Shown: one piece after another, positions 38,801-48,300 of the stretch
Layout: the number at the start of each line of letters is the position of its first letter
How positions within the stretch are numbered: the first letter of the stretch is position 1
Source of the DNA: Trichomonas vaginalis G3
Lineage: Eukaryota; Parabasalia; Trichomonadida; Trichomonadidae
Length of the DNA: 64,000 bases
Assembly: GCF_026262505.1 (NCBI RefSeq)
Contig: NC_067207.1
Coordinates: 21,916,082-21,980,081, forward strand
Reading direction: 5' to 3'
Translations under genes and position numbers: made by a program
The notes under the pieces: model-generated
What the model was told of the DNA's origin: nothing
What the model saw: the letters and a program-made list of their open reading frames with translations, nothing else
Database searches by the model: none

Positions 38801-39593
38801 TATTAAAAGGATAAATGCTACTTACATCTACAGTTCCTTCGTTTGTGATGATTTTTTGAGATTTGATATCAATTGTGTATCTTTGTTCGCTATTTTGGAA
38901 AACAATATAGGATCCATTCAATGAATTAATGCAAATTGCCTTATTCGCTGCATTTCTGATGAGATTTCCGATTTCATCACTTTTATTCCATTTTTCGATT
39001 GGATGATTCTCTATTTTTTGTAAACTACAAACAACATCATTAATGCATTTTTTGAGTTCACCTTCTTCATTAATAATATCTTTTGTGATAATTTCACTTG
39101 TTCCACCAATTCTAAATGATTTTCTAGCATCAATGAGATTACTTATTATAGAAAGCTTTGATAAAGGATAAGAGCTTGGAGATAAACCAAATTTGACAAG
39201 ATAATGATATTCATTTTCATTAATTTGTTTGAAATATGTTTCTAATAATCTGAACAAGCATTTTGCATTAACATTCTTAATAGTTATATAATCACCTTCG
39301 AATTTTAGAGAAATATTATCCATATAAAGATTTTCTTGACCAGCAACAGGATTTGTTTCAAATCTAACATATGTTTCTATAATTTTGTCATACTTGTCTT
39401 TCAAGACTAGTATTAAATTATCATACATTTGAGAGATTGATGGATAATATTCTTCAATTGATTTTGATTTCGCCTTAATAATGTTTATTAATTGTTTTTG
39501 ATACGACTCTGGATTTTCAATCAGATCAGCATATTCTTTTGGATAAGTTTTTACCTCTCCATTAAATGGAGAAGGTCTAAAAAATTTATCCAT
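32871..39593 (-). CDS. HECT-domain E3 ubiquitin ligase, intact tandem copy 2
   Basis: A single frame of 2240 residues starts at MDKFFRPSP (ATG 39593; a TGA lies upstream in frame with no ATG between) and ends in TAA. The last ~380 residues are a HECT domain. DASGLFKDSFCHMVEELMN is the N-lobe motif, and LPCAHICFNRLSIMPY is the active-site loop with the thioester cysteine at about residue 2209. HECT ligases take ubiquitin from an E2 onto this cysteine and pass it to a substrate. The long N-terminal part, mostly helical, has no domain I can name and should give substrate choice. Copy 1 lies 8.2 kb away in the same direction. Mobile element copy 2 sits 169 bp upstream of the ATG. Confidence 0.9.
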   Translation of the reverse strand: MDKFFRPSPFNGEVKTYPKEYADLIENPESYQKQLINIIKAKSKSIEEYYPSISQMYDNLILVLKDKYDKIIETYVRFETNPVAGQENLYMDNISLKFEGDYITIKNVNAKCLFRLLETYFKQINENEYHYLVKFGLSPSSYPLSKLSIISNLIDARKSFRIGGTSEIITKDIINEEGELKKCINDVVCSLQKIENHPIEKWNKSDEIGNLIRNAANKAICINSLNGSYIVFQNSEQRYTIDIKSQKIITNEGTVDVSSIYPFNIINAAIINGCLTLIGIKDSEVCIIQYKDDKMKKLGECEYTLVGTGIKLLNSEFCCHIIYNELHLYTNDHKIVIYNLIDKKIIDQSPQFYLFSYENFSCNQIYCVTFDNENTLYVDRRKIETLDNYVTLIRPSYANESYQAISMIADDIMADITKTFINIIVRGNIENTYVLNPIQHVEYAVSILRKLESSDIPPNLKEFVDIFLARFIVLNLRQIFYKKQNIKENEKEEIIKLFDSMAPTKPVQDTFEIIIKAIKFGIYWPKLVDLINERFLKLESTPKFILFKLEQSIFLPFDINDLDSFDDNTYNIGFIQNRIIDLYALVKKLDGIWKYDKEFTHFINFVFTYIKSIYRNEDSAKRNCLEILKELFSILMIIPIGPFLGCTISKYLKEIAQETNMIYEIMLVSDDFKTLMKYFKNYAFNDEIEDIPSISLHTTIFAPKNLKSTIETSFNSPFIKISVTQKHFEKDKENQVTLFNERKLSQQQETTAIDGNKVKIQITGNNENSQYILESVVSQEQGKDGELNVINEDVGKLLLLPYLYLKISQSIEPIFEEFEKEKEHKEVLNLGLLRPNDFHRRLIEYSKAKQFNLNDIPSIISKFSIKSLLRNREFNFNIQQSCVKIIISLLWSCGFKDEFESFEQNPTLKTFEEKFKTLFMKQINSIQAKLVDTFGKNKLEFEKIKKAIDVKFDILMNSNCNINMSKREFLIQKILIFYDFGFTCYEIERIKEVHAFKQQIRNAYEMIVGFITKLANLYEDPQINIFIPLVRAFVQNIDSFYNNTTFEKNEFQNICFKFQDPIINIHLILLEKSPTRMKLISHYFKDDNNFSAFFNSILILYEMSQFIMPINDNPVKLQIPTQYNESNDIIDLGNAVFNCEYSWKVAKCVENLREKPSHQICDEIKFNDRHLSHSTIGAMICLGAEIFDSEITRYIVDQGKIVGACNYNNTIQRNAESSFKLPPPKFEVTEKLKDTMKDIVHLIDLDTKDYYIAIQNCIILSFMTKVFENYPNKVELVDWSKTLKKLVSQTYQIQGIPNFSNSQFSFLIRQKLKRFTAIDKEVGIPNNDRFIPLTEYTSSNEEAIAGSPSTETFFVYTKQLENYEKIKFKLSKQTNTLKYIGFITDDWDTVFLSLFDMNIYSDKGFTKYTGSQSKVVLSIVDNYLLFGDVKVDSHALKKRWVFMITVCDNSPIKYKISKKLIRTAIKPASVSQMEPHNFDVQAIFPIICLGKQVDLRDHSNMIVSEILDGHRFRIEGTNNSSNAYVQYDVSAFQFNVHYTPFDTLMNNAELSYRIGNRTDILRDLLSTCKSYSQSILKGLYKYYAAKINSEMAIPRIAKLTETSSNSEVNDIKKLIKGFENKVLQEIEEGVRKIENDSSFAQCQDINELSSYKFGYFQIALFQAWDHCIFFNKTFIDGLKLFYKYKKSCLGFIPMILRAFEKEIPSNLSDAKMVLEFFNTPNFDSYFRDMDKMNIRDYFNRLLTFIFEREPDTIVKKQNHSVLINECAKTYIPSLWELGQDSSNCERRMPLLLLYSDEGASFNKFVSTGSIYYPIEILLTNGKTEILPKGKCPNPYQCKGYRYHFGADGNQVLEDWRNYKLKDFRELYNLLLVQYILKNKIAESQIGDYPAIVLYFVNIGLSNIKELPDDLFDYQGQDAQKLYDYVKRTIANHRSEEPYLEIDMEHTIARGESPNSPYLNKIFEYLVKSKFPTKLYSMSRIFKVKYIGEFSIDASGLFKDSFCHMVEELMNLKLGYFSIKHNSLLCESECLVPSITLSPRQAETIGALISSAIATQNCHKKWKIPLFIWNSFVTDAKLSALVDCSDDDYFNKLENVVTNMRNGFWKVLPLQEVSNLSGRFLKGLACGKEGALDYNSFINLFNLDSKILPIWNTFTAAISNFTSEQFSKLLEFITGNCTLPINNSPIIELDLIETDEYDESKYNLPCAHICFNRLSIMPYRDINLLREKLIICITYSSIFED

Positions 39594-39762
39594 TGAAAAA
39601 TGCTGGCATATTTTGAAACAAAAGTCGTAGATAAGAAGAATTATTCATGAAGGGAAGATCGTGAAAGATTTAGAAAATCAAAAATTTGAGATTTGAATAA
39701 AAAATATCGAAAGAACAGAAAAGTTTCAAAATTCTTTTTAATAGAAGAATTAGGGTGTATTT

Positions 39763-41012
39763 TGTAATAAACAGAAATTCATCAAAAGTGACAGCTCTCA
39801 ATTTTTTGACATTTGTAAAGTCTAAATTGAATGAGAAAAATGAAATAATACTAAGCATAATACAATATTCTAGATTTAATTATAATTAGGAAATAGTTTT
39901 AGAGAGTACTTTTCATAGGCATATAGAATGAAATCTTCTGAAAAATAATATCACATAAACTCATATTATTTTCTAATATATAACTATTTTATATAAAAAT
40001 CAAATTCAATGATCTTAAAAGCGAATGATAAACCTCAAAATTTACGAATATAATGAGTGGGAATATAATGCTTATCTATCATAAAACCATATGAAATATC
40101 AATTTTTGCTTTACGCCTAATTTTTGACGACAATTAGCAAAAAATGTTAAATGTTAACACTCAGTCCATTTGAATATGAAAAATAAAATTGACTTTGATT
40201 AAATGTTTTTATTTATCATGCAATTCTTCTTGCGACCAAAGATTTGAATAAAAGTTCAAAAAATAAGATAGCTTAAAAAATAATATACGGTAGTGTTTAC
40301 TAATAGATGAATAGTATATAAATTCTATTAAAATGGATTTGATCCAAAAAAATATATAAAATTTGATCATAAATAAAATCGTTTTAAATTACTTCTTCAT
40401 TTAAATATAACAATTATTTTTGGTTTTATATTTTTTTGGATCAAATCCATTTTAATAGAATTTATATACTATTCATCTATTAGTAAACACTACCGTATAT
40501 TATTTTTTAAGCTATCTTATTTTTTGAACTTTTATTCAAATCTTTGGTCGCAAGAAGAATTGCATGATAAATAAAAACATTTAATCAAAGTCAATTTTAT
40601 TTTCATATTCAAATGGACTGAGTGTTAACATTTAACATTTTTTGCTAATTGTCGTCAAAAATTAGGCGTAAAGCAAAAATTGATATTTCATATGGTTTTA
40701 TGATAGATAAGCATTATATTCCCACTCATTATATTCGTAAATTTTGAGGTTTATCATTCGCTTTTAAGATCATTGAATTTGATTTTTATATAAAATAGTT
40801 ATATATTAGAAAATAATATGAGTTTATGTGATATTATTTTTCAGAAGATTTTGTGTTCTTCTTCAAAATTTTATTTTTTTATTAAAAAGAATCTTTACAA
40901 AATATACATTTACTTTAATTAATATTTAAAAACGTGCTCTATCAAAAGTTCCAAAAATTCAATATTTTAGCTTTTCTGAGGTGTCACTTTTGATGAATTT
41001 CTGTTTACAACA
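39763..41012. mobile_element. 1.25 kb non-autonomous DNA transposon-like element, copy 2
   Basis: This is the inverse-orientation twin of the element at 7227-8481. It starts TGTAATAAACAGAAATTC and ends GAATTTCTGTTTACAACA. It is flanked by a different 4-bp direct repeat, ATTT (39759-39762 and 41013-41016), which fixes the ends and shows insertion as a unit. By eye the two copies differ at only a few positions, so the spread is recent. No protein is encoded. It lies between HECT copy 2 and the ankyrin gene, 169 bp upstream of the HECT ATG. Confidence 0.87.
39931..40861. repeat. long inverted repeat (palindromic core of element copy 2)
   Basis: Arms of ~425 bp surround a ~70-bp spacer whose sequence is the reverse complement of the spacer in copy 1. 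This is what inversion of the whole element predicts. Arm identity is near complete, with small differences such as TTTTTCATATTC versus TTTTCATATTC. Confidence 0.9.
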
Positions 41013-41019
41013 ATTTACA

Positions 41020-41110
41020 CCCATCTGACTTTAATTCAAATTTCTGACAACAGCAGGGAAGAATCATTGAAAATCAACCTTAAACAACAAAATTGAAGGC
41101 GATATCATAT
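41020..41110. repeat. conserved block A downstream of an ankyrin gene
   Basis: The block ATCTGACTTTAATTCAAATTTC...AAATTGAAGGCGATATCATA lies just past the 3' end of the ankyrin gene at 41180. A related block is found at 61057-61135, also just past the 3' end of an ankyrin gene, with more than 20 of 25 bases alike in the first box. It may be a shared 3' regulatory element, a small RNA, or a relic of family duplication. Confidence 0.45.
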
Positions 41111-41179
41111 GAGCATAAGTGGCATTTTACATATGGTTCAAAAATGATTATTAAAAATAAATATATTCTTCGGCCTCTT

Positions 41180-42082
41180 TTAATTATTTTTTAAAGCTTG
41201 TTTGGTACGTTGATAAATGTTAATAGGTGTCTCACCTTTTTGATTCATAATGTTCGGATTTAATCCTGGTTGTTCAAGGAGGAAATCAGCAATATGAACA
41301 AAACCATATCGATATGCAATATGAAGTGGAGTGGAGCCTTCAACATCTTGTGAATTTACATCAACATATTTAATTGCAAATTTTAACCCTTCCAAGTTAT
41401 TTTTAGTTACAAAAATGTGAAGAAGAGAATCTAAATAATCTGTTTTCACTGTAGGATCTGCACCATACTTTACAAGAGTGAAGACGAGATTATTTTCTTG
41501 TGAAAGTGCAGCGTATAAAAGTGGATATGCTCCAATACCTCCACTTTTTACTTCTGTATATTTTTCATCAACTGCAACTTTGATTGTGTATTCATCATTT
41601 TCATTTGAAGTTTTTTGAAGGATTTCATATATATTTAAAAAGTGGGCTGCATTCTTTGGAATAGATCTCAAAGCTGCTGTATTTTCATCACTTGTTGCGA
41701 CTTTTTGTGGGTTTCTATTTGAAGAATCTGTATTTGTTGCAGTTGGTGCATTTTTAATGCGATTTTGGAACTTGTATGTATAGATTATATCATTGCAAAC
41801 TTCGTATATGAGTGGAATATCAAAGAATTTGGATACATATTCCAATATCAATTTTGACTCATTTGGATCATTATGATTCAAGATTTTCGAATGTTTCATC
41901 AATGAAAGTGATTCATCAATGCTGCAAGATGCTTTTATAATAGTAAATAACTGTTTGAACTGCTTAGATGTGAACTGACAGTGATCTAATATAATGCAAA
42001 GTTCATCAACAGTTTTCTTATTGATGAAACTACTATCATTGCACCATTCATCAATGTGCTGCGAATAGTGCTCTGCTGACAT
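41180..42082 (-). CDS. ankyrin-repeat protein
   Basis: A 300-residue protein starts at ATG 42082 and ends in TAA, giving TAAA. Residues 1-~100 form a helical N-terminal region (TVDELCIILDHCQFTSKQFK, then SKILNHNDPNESKLILEYV) of the kind that precedes ankyrin repeats in many trichomonad proteins. A polar linker covers ~105-165. Three to four ankyrin repeats follow from ~185 to 295, including YPLLYAALSQENNLVFTLV, SLLHIFVTKNNLEGLKFAI and TPLHIAYRYGFVHIADFLL. It is likely a protein-interaction scaffold, with no specific partner inferable. An initiator-like box lies just upstream. Confidence 0.85.
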   Translation of the reverse strand: MSAEHYSQHIDEWCNDSSFINKKTVDELCIILDHCQFTSKQFKQLFTIIKASCSIDESLSLMKHSKILNHNDPNESKLILEYVSKFFDIPLIYEVCNDIIYTYKFQNRIKNAPTATNTDSSNRNPQKVATSDENTAALRSIPKNAAHFLNIYEILQKTSNENDEYTIKVAVDEKYTEVKSGGIGAYPLLYAALSQENNLVFTLVKYGADPTVKTDYLDSLLHIFVTKNNLEGLKFAIKYVDVNSQDVEGSTPLHIAYRYGFVHIADFLLEQPGLNPNIMNQKGETPINIYQRTKQALKNN

Positions 42083-42085
42083 TAT

Positions 42086-42095
42086 GATTAAATGA
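42086..42095 (-). promoter_or_regulatory. initiator-like box of the ankyrin gene
   Basis: On the minus strand TCATTTAATC ends four bases before the ATG at 42082, matching the trichomonad initiator pattern. The leader would be about a dozen nucleotides. Confidence 0.4.
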
Positions 42096-42582
42096 TGTTT
42101 TTTTTACATTCAATTTTTTCTGTGCTCGATTTTTCCATTAAATAAAATTACCAGGACTTTCAGAAAAATCTGAACGACATTCATAATTAATATATATATC
42201 TCCTTATGCAAAAATGGTGATATATCTTTATCATTGGAATTTTTATTTTCTAATTCAATTTTTACTTTGTTATTTAAGGTTAATATCCAATGTCGTTTCA
42301 CACTATTGTTATCATTGAAAGGGCTTGCAAACATTAAACTAAAGTTTATTAATAACGTGGGTTTTCCGGAAAACGCCACGTAAATCTTACTTTTTTATTT
42401 TAGGGGAATAAAATAAAAAATCAATGTAAATTCATTTGGTAATTTATCATTTTCCTTTCTAAGTTTGGTATGAACAAGAAATTATTATCAAAATCACATT
42501 TCACATTCACAATAAATAATCATATTAAAAGCTGGATAATAAACATAAACACTTTATAATAAAATATATGAATAGTTATAGG
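42096..42582. other. intergenic spacer, ~490 bp
   Basis: AT-rich. An 89-codon minus-strand frame at 42110-42379 has chance-like composition and no promoter, so I do not call it a gene. The spacer separates the ankyrin gene from the 3' end of the talin-like giant. Confidence 0.45.
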
Positions 42583-44517
42583 TCATTTGATTTGGGAAAG
42601 TTTCTTTTGTAAATAGTCATGTATATAATGAGCTTTGAGAACTCTTGACTCCAAAATCAGTCTCCTAGAAATGCTTTCCTCTGATATATCTCCAATTTCT
42701 TCAGATTCTGTTTTACTCTTCAGACTTGAGCCTTTTCCATCTTTCTTCTTCTTGGCTGCAAGCTTGACATCACGTGCTGCTTTTGCACTGTCGATAACTA
42801 ATTGACTAAGTTTTGTCGTGGCAGATACAACATCTACAAGTTTTAATTCTTCAGCGCATTTGATAGATCGAACTTGATCATTAAGCTGAACAAAAAGACT
42901 CATTGTATTAATGACTCTATCCTCTGAGCCACCTTTCTTCGAAATAATGTCTTCAATTGCTGTTGCAGAAGATTGCGCTGCTTGGCATGAAGCTGAAGAA
43001 AAATCATTAAGTGATGATGGTTCAACTGTTTTCGATGGATGGTCTCTTGATATTTTCATGACTTTAACAAGTCCATCGAGATAATTTGTTGAAATATCAT
43101 AGAGTTTTGTTGAATAAACTTTTGTTTGACCATTAGGTAATTTATCAATTTCACTTCTAAGTTTAGTTAGATTAGCAAGCGATTCTTCAAGAGGAGAAAT
43201 GACTTTAGTAAATGATGCTAGTTGTTTCTTCCTTAATTTCTCGGAAGAAAGGAACTTTTGATAAGATGATTTAGTCTTTTCAAATAAATCATCAACAAGT
43301 TTTTTGATGGAATGAATGATAGATTCATTTGTTCGAGTACATTCGATGTTTAGGAATTTCATTCGAATGTTTTTAAGCAAAACATTCATTTGTATAACAA
43401 TATCTTGGCATGTTGACGTTATCTGGCTAACTCCTGAGAAATTATTTAAATGATAAGAAACGCAAAGAGCAGATTCAAGATTTGACGATTGTTTTCTGCA
43501 TAAATCTGATATTGACTTAGCAAGAGATTCATTTCTTGATTTGGAAACATTGATATCTTGCAAAGCTTTTGATGTTATGTTATGATTGTCTTCGTATTTC
43601 TTCATATCTTTTTCTATTGACTTAGATTGTTTAGAAACATCCGGCATCTCAAATATTGAAGGAAGCAAAGATGCAGATGAAAAATCACCAGTTGATGATG
43701 TTTCAAAGAAGTTTTCAACATGAACTAATGCATTCAACAATGAAGATGAAGAAAGAGTGAATTGAGTAATTGTACTTGTGATTGATATAATCTCATCTTT
43801 ATTGGTAAGTTTTTCTGATGTTTCTTTGAATTGAATGCATAAACTGTTGAAAACTTCTTTCATCTTATCTGCTGATTCTAAATCTCCTGTAGATGAAATC
43901 AAAACATCACAAAACTTCTTGATTTCGTTGATTTCTTTATCAAAATCATTGAATCTTCCTGATATTACTTGATAATAGATCTTAGGAACTCTGTATTCGC
44001 ATCTACATGAGATTGCAGTAACCAATGTTCGATAAGGAATGAAACATGATTTAATTAAATTTAATTTATTCTTTTCAAGTTTTGATATGTTTTCTTCGCT
44101 TGTAAATTCAACTAAATCGAACATTTTTGTGATTGTTCTAAGATAAGCTCTTTGCGCTCTTTTCATCAACAAAGGTCGTGATGACAAAACTTCGATTCCT
44201 CCTGTTTGTAATGATAATAATCTGGAAACATTATTTGCACAATGTGAAATAGAAAAGAATGAACCGATTTGTGTTGTATTTGTCAATTGAAGTCCTGCAA
44301 TTGCTGACGCAATACTTCGAGAAACTAAAGCTGTTGAATCTTGTAAATCATTCATTGCTTCATTTTGTTCATTCATTTGTATCTTGTAGATGAATTCACT
44401 ACATGATTTCTCTGTTTTCGGTTTGGTTTCTGCTATAATTGGTTGAGCTTCTAAAGGAGATTTGAGATTCTCAAGAATAGTGAACAAAGAAGTGATTGAT
44501 TTATTGAGATATTTCAA
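42583..44517 (-). CDS. C-terminal rod segment of the talin-like giant
   Basis: About 644 codons are open from an internal TTG codon to TGA, and the same frame continues upstream past the TAA at 44692. The segment is wholly helical, with Ala/Ser-rich bundles such as ISKKGGSEDRVINTMSLFVQ and VDVVSATTKLSQLVIDSAKA. The Lys-rich stretch DVKLAAKKKKDGKGSSLKSK precedes the C-terminal helix RRLILESRVLKAHYIHDYL. The layout recalls the actin-binding I/LWEQ (THATCH) end of talin with its last dimerisation helix, though similarity is weak. No promoter or own ATG supports an independent gene. Confidence 0.55.
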   Translation of the reverse strand: MKYLNKSITSLFTILENLKSPLEAQPIIAETKPKTEKSCSEFIYKIQMNEQNEAMNDLQDSTALVSRSIASAIAGLQLTNTTQIGSFFSISHCANNVSRLLSLQTGGIEVLSSRPLLMKRAQRAYLRTITKMFDLVEFTSEENISKLEKNKLNLIKSCFIPYRTLVTAISCRCEYRVPKIYYQVISGRFNDFDKEINEIKKFCDVLISSTGDLESADKMKEVFNSLCIQFKETSEKLTNKDEIISITSTITQFTLSSSSLLNALVHVENFFETSSTGDFSSASLLPSIFEMPDVSKQSKSIEKDMKKYEDNHNITSKALQDINVSKSRNESLAKSISDLCRKQSSNLESALCVSYHLNNFSGVSQITSTCQDIVIQMNVLLKNIRMKFLNIECTRTNESIIHSIKKLVDDLFEKTKSSYQKFLSSEKLRKKQLASFTKVISPLEESLANLTKLRSEIDKLPNGQTKVYSTKLYDISTNYLDGLVKVMKISRDHPSKTVEPSSLNDFSSASCQAAQSSATAIEDIISKKGGSEDRVINTMSLFVQLNDQVRSIKCAEELKLVDVVSATTKLSQLVIDSAKAARDVKLAAKKKKDGKGSSLKSKTESEEIGDISEESISRRLILESRVLKAHYIHDYLQKKLSQIK

Positions 44518-44691
44518 TAAACTGTTCGATAAATTGGTAAATTGATCACTTTGAATGGTTTTTGTACTGAAACAAGTTAAGATCGTTGGGTAAAATGGCT
44601 TAATTATGTCATTAAATTCTTTAAACTTTTCGTTTGTTTTGATTTCAGCAGAAACTTTTGCAATTGATGGTAAATCTTTTTCTAAAATTGA

Positions 44692-45273
44692 TTAATACAA
44701 TTTTGATGCAGATTTATATGGGTCTTGATCATCAAATGCTTGCAATGTTTGACAAATAGAATTTATAAGTTCATATAAATTCATTGTTCCTTCTTTAAAC
44801 TCTTTGCTTTTGCTTTTATCTGTTGTTGCATTTGAAATTAATTGACAAAGTTCCATGATCTTTGACGGATTCAATGATGATCTATTATCCAATGCAGAAA
44901 GATGAGCAACAACTTGGGGTGCAATAGACAGCAATGATGTCAATTGCTCCTTGCAATTTGTATTGTCGCATTCCATTAAATGACTTGAAAAATGACGTAA
45001 TTTCTCAATTTCTTCATTGAGAGATTTTTCAGTTGAAGGATTTTGTAATTCGTCCATCAATTTTGTTGCTGCATTTGCCATTAAAGCATTAATTTCTGAT
45101 TTGTTAATACTAGAAGGGAGACAAATATCGCCTAGATTAGTAACTTTTGCTTGTCCCTCATTGATTCTGTTGATTAAATCTTGAATTAAAACAACTAATC
45201 TTGAAATATCAAGTTCATTAACTCCTTTCAAGAATTTCTTGATTGATGTAGAGTTATGAGAAAGGAACAACAT
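44692..45273 (-). CDS. rod segment of the talin-like giant between a frameshift and a stop
   Basis: This helical segment of 193 codons from the first ATG continues the rod. The same frame extends upstream to about 45390 as NEQQKISIPKYGEIPKQN, where it joins the preceding 2668-codon segment after a one-base phase change. It ends in TAA, after which the frame goes on as SILEKDLPSIAKVSAE. Confidence 0.55.
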   Translation of the reverse strand: MLFLSHNSTSIKKFLKGVNELDISRLVVLIQDLINRINEGQAKVTNLGDICLPSSINKSEINALMANAATKLMDELQNPSTEKSLNEEIEKLRHFSSHLMECDNTNCKEQLTSLLSIAPQVVAHLSALDNRSSLNPSKIMELCQLISNATTDKSKSKEFKEGTMNLYELINSICQTLQAFDDQDPYKSASKLY

Positions 45274-45314
45274 GTCTTTAACACATTCTTGTATCCGAAT
45301 GATTTCGTCATCAC

Positions 45315-48300
45315 TCAGATTAGCAAAAATGTTTTGTTTTGGAATTTCTCCATATTTAGGAATACTAATCTTTTGCTGTTCATTGAGTTATATTCTTCAC
45401 ATTTCATTCCTAAAAGACATTGTGGATCTTTAACAACATCTTTCTTTTGTAATTCAACAACAGAATCCAAAATTTTGTTTCTCATTTCAGCATCATTTTC
45501 TTCAACTTTTAGAGTCAAATTGCTCTTGAAAGATTTCTTATTACCTAAAATAGTAATCAAATCAGATATCAATAATTGTTGCAGTATCAAATTATTTGAA
45601 TCTGACTTAGATATTTGGTTTTCAAGATCCTTAATTTGATCAATCAAATTCATTTGGATTTTAATTCCGTTTCGTAAAATATTGATTTTAACTTTCTTAG
45701 TTTTCTGCAAAACAGAACCAATTTGAGGTATAGAAACCAATTGTTGATTGAGACCACAACTCTGTTGATATAGTTTAGATAATCTCAATTGTAAAATGGA
45801 GACATTATATTTCATTCTTTGTGTTAAAGCTAAAACATCTAAATTGTCACTTTTCTCGATTTTTTCTGGAGGATTTACTTTAATTCCTGTTGTTTCTAAT
45901 CTCTCTAATATGCATATTCTATCTAATATGTTTGCTGATGTTATTAAAGCAATAAAACCCTCTTTTGAATTAGAAAGATTCTTCGTTTGTTCGAGTTCTT
46001 CAACCAAAATCGAATTAATTCCTTTTGAACTTTGTTTAATTAAAGATTTGTTTTGTTCGGTTATTCCATTTTGATGAACATTTGATAGGATATTTAAGCA
46101 TTTGTTTGCTTCTTCTTCTGTTAGCATATCTGCCTTACTTTGTTTCTTGCTTTTAGATGATTTTTGTCCTGTGTTTTCCAACTGGAAAATGCTGAAATCA
46201 TTCAACATTTCGATTGATTTCTTGACTAAAAATGTATCAATTCTGTTTTCAAGAATTATGTTTGAAATAGAGAAATCTTTCTTGATGTTCTGGTTGTTCA
46301 AAATAATAGGATTTGCGTATATCAATGACTCAGAAAATGCAATGAATTCGTTGATATAATGATTCATCAATTGGTCATCATTTGATAAATTCGATGTTTT
46401 GATTAAATAAGTTATCAAATGTCTTAAAATTATTTGCTGGATTTTGATTCGCTCGTATTCAATACTCTGTATCTGTTTTTGCAATTTGTTGGATGAATAA
46501 CATAATTGGATTTGATCAAAGATGGATTTAATCTCAGTTTTCATCAAATTTAATGAAATTTCGTTGGAAACATCTTCATCCAAATTCTCTATCTGATGAA
46601 CAACTTTTTGAGCTTGTAAAATAAAGAACAATTTAAGTACTAACTCTGTCTTCTTCATTGACTTGAACAATGTACTTTGTAACTTATAAATCGAACTAAA
46701 ATCATTAATTTTTTCAAATTTAACTTTGGTTGATAAAATTTTAATGATTTTAGAATTGGAAAGATTTCCTGTTTCATTATTAATTATATCATCATAACTA
46801 GAAGATAGGAACTCTAAGATATTCAAGATCCAATTGATTTGTGTTGAAATTTCATCATTCGATAATGTTTTGACATAATTCGTCAATAGTTCTCCACCTT
46901 TTACTAAAATTAACTCATTTTGTAGAATGTTCTGATGTTTGAACAAGTCAAAGTTTGTTACATTGTTATTAGTTGATTTTATACTGAGTAAAATTTGTAA
47001 AATTGATGAAACATGAATTGAAAAATGACACAAATTAATTAAATTGTTAATTAATCTGAAAATGTCTGGAGAACTCAAAGCATTTAATGGTTTTGATGAT
47101 TTTGATTGGTTGATTATTGCTGATTCTAGTAGTTTCTGTTGGTATTGGATTGATCCTGTTAAATAAGTATCCATTTTAATTGATCTTGATGAAATATTCG
47201 AAGAAATATAAGAAAGAATTGAAAAATGACAAATTAACTCATCAGTTTTGAGTTCTTTGATTGATTTCTCAATATCACTAACATTAGATAAATAACTGTT
47301 GATTCTTAAGAACGCATTTTTAACTTCTTCTTTCGTGAAATCTAATTCACTTTGAGAAACCATGTCAATGATTCCAGGGAAATTGTTTTTGTACAAGTTC
47401 ATCAAAGATTTGATCCTTTGGATAAAGATTGAATGATACAAATCAGAAGACATGTCTTCAAGCATTAATTGTGCAAAGACGCCTGCATCATTAATAGAAG
47501 AGCATTCAACAACTTTGATTTCATTTGTCGGCAAAACCAAATTTTCCATTTTTTGATCAATTTCTTTAGGAATTTCTTCTGTGTTTTCATTTTCATTTTG
47601 CGTTTGTTTGTAAATCTTTTGTGCTAATTCTGATGCAGCAATCATTGATTTGTTGTTTAATGCAGATAAATTGATCTTAGAGTCATTCTCCAACAACAAA
47701 GGTTTCGATGAAACGAAATCGATTTTTACAACTTCATTTGAAATCAAAAGCAAGTCTGTGATTTCTTTGATTAATTCATCCATCGAAGCATTGTCAACTT
47801 GTTTAGTTGATGAACCTATTTTTGTTGCAGTTGAGAAACAAAGTTCTGCCTGTTTAGTGAACTTATTGTTTTTCATTGATGGAGAAGCTTCTTTCACATA
47901 TGAAAGTGACGTAAAGATTGGATAAAATTCGAAATTTGCATTCGAAAGATTTGATTTAATATCATTAGCAATTATCCATGAATTCATGATATTACATAGT
48001 GTATTTAACTGGAAACCTGCTAATGATCTTCCTAATATCCTTAATATAGGAATTATTGGTTCCATTTCTGTACAAACTTTTGGTAAATTCGATGTTTGTT
48101 CTAAATCAGGAATGAGTTTCATTAAATCTGGTAATAAACGATATTTAACTTCCAAAAGATCATTTGCGCATTCGGAGATGTGTTGATTAGTTAATAATCT
48201 AAATCTGTTTGCATTTCCAAGTTTTTCTGTCCATTTCTTTTTGATTTCTATTAATTCTTGTTTGATTTTTTCTTCTGAATCTAGTTTTGGATTCAAATCT

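Noticed and set aside
42110-42379. 89-codon minus-strand frame
   Set aside because: Chance-like composition in an AT-rich spacer, no initiator box and no recognisable motif.
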